NCBI RefSeq assembly: GCF_000807855.2
Contig: NZ_JRYR02000002.1
Location: 759,756 to 823,755, forward strand
Reading direction: 5' to 3'
From: Flammeovirga pacifica
GTDB taxonomy: Bacteria; Bacteroidota; Bacteroidia; Cytophagales; Flammeovirgaceae
Length of the DNA: 64,000 nucleotides
How positions within the stretch are numbered: position 1 is the first letter of the stretch; the number at the start of each line of letters is the position of its first letter. Below, in pieces: positions 60,101-64,000 of the stretch. Below the pieces are notes generated by a model. It did not search any database, had not been told where the DNA came from, and worked only from the letters and a program-made list of their open reading frames with translations. Position numbers and translations under genes: made by a program.

Positions 60101-61183
60101 TTACCAATCATCTCCACCAAAATCACCAAAATCATCGCTTCCCCAATCACTACCTCCATCATCTCCACCGAAATCGAACCAACTACCACCATCACTTTTT
60201 GTGGTATCATCATCATAATCAGAAGAATCAAAATCTGAACCTGTTACGTCAGCTTCGTTATTCATTTCTCCTAATTCTTCGATATCAGTTTCCACTTCAT
60301 CATCAAAATAATCTGTTGTAGTATCCACTTCTTCATAAAAACCGATATCTTCTCCCATATCAGATTCTAGGTGGGTATCGTAAACGGTAATATGATTATC
60401 ATGGCTCATAGAAGACCACAACATGCTATAGAAAAGGAAATCGTTAAATCCATAATAGCCATAATGTACACCATATTGTCCGTAGGATTGATCATGCCTC
60501 ATATCTTCTTCAGAAGTTACTTTGGCTTTTGGAACAACCATTTTAGTTTTAGACTCCGCTCTAACATCATCTACCTTCATCAGTTTTATTATGGCCATTT
60601 TTAGCTCATTTAAAAACTGTTCAAATTCATATAATTTGTTAGATTTAAACTTATTATGGGCTTCTTGATTTTCGAATACAGAAGACATTTCTTGTCTTAG
60701 TTTTTCTCTATCTTTCCCCTCCTTTTTAAATTGATTTAGAAGTCCGGTTACTTTAATTTCGATAGGATACTCCCCTAATTTATGGGTACGGTTGATCACT
60801 ATTTCTAATAAATATTTGAAACCTGAATCTTCATGTTCCATGACCATGACTAACTGATCGTAATGAGAAGACATAGAATGATCAATTTCTAAATCATATT
60901 TATCAAAAGCTTCTTTTAAGTCTCCTTCTTTCCCTTCCTTATCTAAATAGAAATCGATACCATCATGAGATAAACGGACAATATTATCAATTCCTAAATG
61001 TAATAGTACATCGTTAATTTGTTGTAAAATTGAAACCGCTGTAAATGTTTCTTTTTCTATTTGATCAGATACATTCCCAAGAGTGAGGTAATAAAAGATT
61101 CTTTTGAATGCTTTTGTAGGTTTTACTCTCTCAATCTGAGTCAATTGTGACGGGTCAATACTAATGTTTCCTTCGAAATACAT
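60101..61183 (-). CDS. Hypothetical protein with acidic Gly/Asp/Trp-rich tail
   Basis: 360-aa protein of unknown family. The first 200 residues are a mixed alpha/beta domain with no signal or membrane segment (FEGNISIDPSQLTQIERVKP, HSMSSHYDQLVMVMEHEDSG). The rest is strongly acidic and ends in a short-period repeat (WFDFGGDDGGSDWGSDDFGD and FGGDDW) built from G, S, D, W and F. Such tails resemble disordered protein-binding or interaction tails. It stands alone between the GAF protein and the proline operon. Confidence 0.6.
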   Translation of the reverse strand: MYFEGNISIDPSQLTQIERVKPTKAFKRIFYYLTLGNVSDQIEKETFTAVSILQQINDVLLHLGIDNIVRLSHDGIDFYLDKEGKEGDLKEAFDKYDLEIDHSMSSHYDQLVMVMEHEDSGFKYLLEIVINRTHKLGEYPIEIKVTGLLNQFKKEGKDREKLRQEMSSVFENQEAHNKFKSNKLYEFEQFLNELKMAIIKLMKVDDVRAESKTKMVVPKAKVTSEEDMRHDQSYGQYGVHYGYYGFNDFLFYSMLWSSMSHDNHITVYDTHLESDMGEDIGFYEEVDTTTDYFDDEVETDIEELGEMNNEADVTGSDFDSSDYDDDTTKSDGGSWFDFGGDDGGSDWGSDDFGDFGGDDW

Positions 61184-61381
61184 ATCCTTAATTTAGTTGC
61201 TCTATCAATTTAGTAAAAAATAAAAAGCAAACAAAAATTCCAAAATATCAATACAAATACGGTTATATTGATAATTTATTAAGATTTCAATCATATTTTT
61301 TAAAATATCGCCGTATATTGCTAAAATTAATTCCAAACCACAAAGCGATTGTGGGAGAACTAACATAAACTTAATAAGACG

Positions 61382-62575
61382 ATGATACTTTCCACAGAGA
61401 AGAAGAACAATGTTCTAAAAGATTTGGCGATGCTGATTGAAGATCATGCTTCAGAAATTATCAAGGCCAACCAGTTGGATTTAGAAAAAGCAGGAGACTT
61501 AGACCCTACTTTAGTCGACCGTTTAAAGGTAGATGACAAAAAAGTAAAGGGTATGGTAGGTTCTGTTGCTGAAGTTTTAGGTTTGGAAGACCCCGAAGGG
61601 AAAATATTAAGTGCTTACGATCACCCCAACGGAATGAAGGTAGAAAACCGAGTGGTTCCTTTTGGTAGAATTCTTATTATTTATGAATCTCGTCCAGACG
61701 TTACTATTGAAGCTGCCGTTAGTGCTTTTAAATCTGGAAATAAGATTTTATTAAAGGGCGGTAAAGAAGCTAGAAACTCTAACTTGGTTTTAGTCGATTT
61801 ATGGAAAAAAGCTTTAAAAGCAAATGAGGTAAGTGAAGATTATGTTGAATATTTAGATATCGACAGAGTAGCTACTCAAAAGATGCTTTCTGAAAATACG
61901 TATCAATTGGATTTAATTATTCCAAGAGGTGGCGAAGGACTTATCAATTATATTAAACAAACTACTAATGTACCATTAATGATTAGTGGGCGTGGTAATA
62001 ACTTTATCTACATACATAAAAATGTAGATTTTGATATGGCAATCGATATCGTTTTAAATGGTAAAAGTCGTTTGAGCGTTTGTAATGCAATTGATAAAGT
62101 ATTATTCGATAAAGACCTTCCTGAACTAGGTAAAAAAATAGCTCTGATCGCACAAAAAGCCACTGATATTGGTTTAGAAGTTTTAGGTGATGAACAAGTT
62201 GTTTCATCTACTTCTATTGCACAAAAAGCAGATGTTGATGCTTTAATGCCAGAAGAGTTTTTATCAGAAAAAATATTATTTACAGTTACTCCCGATCAAG
62301 AAACAGCTGTAAAAACAATCAATAAATATTCTGGAGGTCACTCTGCAGTTATCATTACAAATGATAAAGAGGCGGCTACTCAGTTTCAATATGAAGTAGA
62401 TTGTGCTGCTGTATACCATAACGCATCTTCGAGATTTACGGATGGTGGTCAGTTTGGATTTGGTGCTGAGATAGCGATAAGTACACAAAAACTACATTTC
62501 CGTGGGCCTGTTGGATTAGCTCAATTAGTATCCAACAAATGGTTTATTTCTGGAAATGGACAAACAAGGGGGTAA
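61382..62575 (+). CDS. proA: Gamma-glutamyl phosphate reductase
   Basis: 397-aa enzyme of proline biosynthesis, reducing gamma-glutamyl phosphate to glutamate semialdehyde with NADPH. The catalytic Cys is in RLSVCNAIDKVLFD, and the family marks PNGMKVENRVVPFGRILIIY, ESRPDVTIEAAVSAFKSGNK, LKGGKEARNSNLVL, DLIIPRGGEGLINYI and ASSRFTDGGQFGFGAEIAIS are intact. Normal length. It precedes proB with one base between, so the order is proA-proB, the reverse of E. coli. Confidence 0.95.
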   Translation: MILSTEKKNNVLKDLAMLIEDHASEIIKANQLDLEKAGDLDPTLVDRLKVDDKKVKGMVGSVAEVLGLEDPEGKILSAYDHPNGMKVENRVVPFGRILIIYESRPDVTIEAAVSAFKSGNKILLKGGKEARNSNLVLVDLWKKALKANEVSEDYVEYLDIDRVATQKMLSENTYQLDLIIPRGGEGLINYIKQTTNVPLMISGRGNNFIYIHKNVDFDMAIDIVLNGKSRLSVCNAIDKVLFDKDLPELGKKIALIAQKATDIGLEVLGDEQVVSSTSIAQKADVDALMPEEFLSEKILFTVTPDQETAVKTINKYSGGHSAVIITNDKEAATQFQYEVDCAAVYHNASSRFTDGGQFGFGAEIAISTQKLHFRGPVGLAQLVSNKWFISGNGQTRG

Positions 62576-62576
62576 T

Positions 62577-63344
62577 ATGAAACCAAGAATAGTGGTAAAA
62601 ATTGGTACCTCCACACTTACGGCAGGTACTAAATTAATATCAAGAGGTAAAATTGAAAATATTGGTCGACAGATATTAGCTCTTAGAGATCAATATGATA
62701 TCATTTTAGTTTCTTCTGGTGCTGTAGCTACGGCAAAACAGTTTATCAATATCAATGGTTTAAAAAACAATATGGTGCACTCTAAACAGGCACTATCTGC
62801 TATTGGTCAACCTAAATTACTTCAGATTTATGCGGAGTGTTTTGGTGATTTTGACCTAAAAGTGGCTCAATGTTTAATGACCTACAAAGACTTTGATAAC
62901 GAAGAGTCTAGAAAGAATACCAGAAATACAGTAGATGAATTATTAAATCATGGATTTATCCCCATTTTTAATGAAAATGATACTGTTGCTGTTGAGGAAC
63001 TCATTTTAGGTGATAATGATAAGTTATCGGCATTAGTTGCATCTTTAGTAGAAGCTAATCTATTAATTATTGCTTCTGATATTGAAGGATTGTTTACTAA
63101 AAACCCTAATCTTCATGAAGATGCCGAATTGATCCCTGTCGTCCATGATCTTTCGAATATTAATCAGTTTATTGAAGAAAGAGAAAATGGTTTAGGTACA
63201 GGAGGAATGACTTCTAAAATCTCAGCTGCCAAGATCTGCTTCGAAAAAGGAATTGAAGTTTATCTGGTGAATGGAGCAAGAAGTAACTTTATTCAAAGGA
63301 GTTTAAACAAAGAAATTCGATTTACTAGGTTTTCGCCAAAGTAA
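62577..63344 (+). CDS. proB: Glutamate 5-kinase without PUA domain
   Basis: 255-aa kinase that makes gamma-glutamyl phosphate, the first step of proline synthesis. I use the ATG at 62577 (MKPRIVVKIGTSTLTAG), one base past the proA stop; an earlier in-frame start adds seven unlikely residues. Family marks: VVKIGTSTL, DIILVSSGAVATAKQFI, IFNENDTVAVEELILGDNDK and GTGGMTSKISAAKICFEKG. E. coli ProB has a C-terminal PUA domain of about 100 residues; this one stops after the kinase, as in some other bacteria. Confidence 0.93.
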   Translation: MKPRIVVKIGTSTLTAGTKLISRGKIENIGRQILALRDQYDIILVSSGAVATAKQFININGLKNNMVHSKQALSAIGQPKLLQIYAECFGDFDLKVAQCLMTYKDFDNEESRKNTRNTVDELLNHGFIPIFNENDTVAVEELILGDNDKLSALVASLVEANLLIIASDIEGLFTKNPNLHEDAELIPVVHDLSNINQFIEERENGLGTGGMTSKISAAKICFEKGIEVYLVNGARSNFIQRSLNKEIRFTRFSPK

Positions 63345-63412
63345 TTGATCAATTTTATATTAATGAGAACTAGATAAGGCGTTTATTATATACTTACTTA
63401 GCACTCAAAAAA

Positions 63413-63452
63413 TAAAGAGATGGTTTTATTTTATAATAAAACCATCTCTTTT
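63413..63452 (+). terminator. Terminator of the proA-proB operon
   Basis: AAAGAGATGGTTTTAT pairs with ATAAAACCATCTCTTT around TTTATA, followed by TTTATATAAA on the plus strand. It is about 70 bases past the proB stop. Confidence 0.72.
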
Positions 63453-63506
63453 TATATAAAAACCTTCCCCAAGACCTTTAACTTACGACACCTATCAAAA
63501 AAGACA

Positions 63507-63534
63507 CAAAAAAAACGAGGAGTAAAACCCCTCG
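63507..63534 (-). terminator. Terminator for the deoxyhypusine-synthase-like gene
   Basis: On the minus strand CGAGG and CCTCG form a stem with a 9-base loop followed by eight or more T residues (complement of the A-run at 63507-63515), about 100 bases past the stop at 63635. The gap 63345-63634 has no gene. Confidence 0.6.
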
Positions 63535-63634
63535 CTTTAATTATACTCTTTATATATACAACTGATAAACCATAGTTATACTTATGTCCGTTTTTAAACA
63601 TCAACTTTTAATAAACCATCTGAATATGTAACTC

Positions 63635-64000
63635 TTAATACCCTAATAGGTATGCAAAAATCAAAGGTGCTACAATAGTAGCGTCTGATTCAACGATAAA
63701 TTTTGGCGTATCAGCGTCCAATTTTCCCCAAGTAATTTTCTCGTTTGGAACAGCTCCAGAATATGAACCATAACTTGTTGTAGAGTCAGAAATCTGACAG
63801 AAATAACTCCAAAATGGTGTTTGTGTTCTTTCAAGATCTTGATACAACATTGGCACTACACATATTGGGAAATCGCCCGCAATACCTCCTCCGATCTGGA
63901 AGAAACCGATACCATTGTCCTTGGTATTTTCTGTATACCAATCTGCCAACCATGTCATGTATTCTATACCCGATTTTACTGTAGACGTTTTTAATTCGCC
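63635..64000 (-). CDS. Deoxyhypusine-synthase-like protein (C-terminal part)
   Basis: Reading frame open to the window edge (codons from 64000), so only the last 121 residues are visible. The family marks GIGFFQIGGGIAGDFPICVV, FCQISDSTTSYGSYSGAVPN and ITWGKLDADTPKFIVESDAT are present; the Lys of WGK is the covalent catalytic Lys of deoxyhypusine synthase and is kept. Bacterial relatives mostly lack an eIF5A substrate and are thought to act on polyamines, for example in homospermidine synthesis. No polyamine gene is visible here. Confidence 0.85.
   Translation of the reverse strand, partial: GELKTSTVKSGIEYMTWLADWYTENTKDNGIGFFQIGGGIAGDFPICVVPMLYQDLERTQTPFWSYFCQISDSTTSYGSYSGAVPNEKITWGKLDADTPKFIVESDATIVAPLIFAYLLGY

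Noticed and set aside
1-64000. CRISPR array, tRNA or rRNA genes, or an intact insertion sequence
   Set aside because: No regular 25-40-base repeats with spacers, no cloverleaf-like pattern with a T-loop box, no rRNA-like segments, and no DDE transposase with terminal repeats were seen by eye. A tRNAscan or ISfinder search would be decisive.

Overview
The window comes from an AT-rich member of the Bacteroidota, most like a marine Cytophagales/Flammeovirga-type bacterium. This rests on a SusC/SusD pair with an ECF sigma/FecR switch, type IX secretion (T9SS) C-terminal sorting domains, many lipoprotein signal peptides, promoters of the Bacteroidota TTTG/TAnnTTTG type, and a GH117 enzyme typical of algal-polysaccharide degraders. 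The genus is inference. I see no tRNA, rRNA, CRISPR array or intact transposon.

Layout. (a) 1-9.1 kb, minus strand: three tandem GH92 alpha-mannosidases (the first cut by the window edge), a QorB-like oxidoreductase and a T9SS-secreted GH117 enzyme. (b) 9.2-15.1 kb: housekeeping or membrane genes (DUF808 protein, LTA-synthase-like sulfatase-fold protein, AlkB-type di-iron hydroxylase, AlkC DNA glycosylase, bestrophin). (c) 15.2-20.2 kb: an operon of radical-SAM activase, glycyl radical enzyme, cupin and GH47 alpha-mannosidase, led by a near-perfect Bacteroidota promoter. (d) 20.3-35.6 kb: a polysaccharide utilization locus: ECF sigma, FecR anti-sigma, SusC, SusD, Gfo/Idh/MocA protein, sodium:solute symporter, GH130 mannoside phosphorylase, two paralogous T9SS-exported proteins and a lipoprotein. 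(e) 35.8-42.3 kb, plus strand: SMR exporter, two Crp/Fnr regulators, secreted beta-propeller-like proteins, a GlcG-like protein, an SDR, and a Rossmann gene broken by an in-frame stop. (f) 42.4-44 kb: a PAS histidine kinase and a single-domain response regulator. (g) 44.4-51.2 kb: an accessory region that looks like a defence island: a uracil-DNA-glycosylase-like domain fused to a peptidylarginine/agmatine-deiminase domain, a second UDG-like protein, a WYL regulator, an EcsC-TerB protein, a decayed type I restriction-modification remnant, and an orphan IS30-type HTH protein. (h) 51.4-58.7 kb: a GntR-controlled mannose operon with a ROK-kinase/mannose-6-phosphate-isomerase fusion, a six-hairpin glycosidase and a fourth GH92. 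(i) 58.8-64 kb: a GAF protein with a degenerate kinase core, an acidic-tailed protein, proA-proB, and the C-terminal end of a deoxyhypusine-synthase-like gene.

How the parts may work together (inference): the GH92 set, GH47, SusCD, GH130, symporter and kinase-isomerase fusion make a coherent route for alpha-mannan or high-mannose glycans. Glycan is bound and imported by SusCD, trimmed by GH92/GH47, the core mannoside is phosphorolysed by GH130, free mannose enters through the symporter, and it is phosphorylated and isomerised to fructose-6-phosphate by one polypeptide. The glycyl radical enzyme co-transcribed with GH47 does not fit the textbook route. It and the UDG-deiminase cluster are the two best candidates for undescribed biology here.
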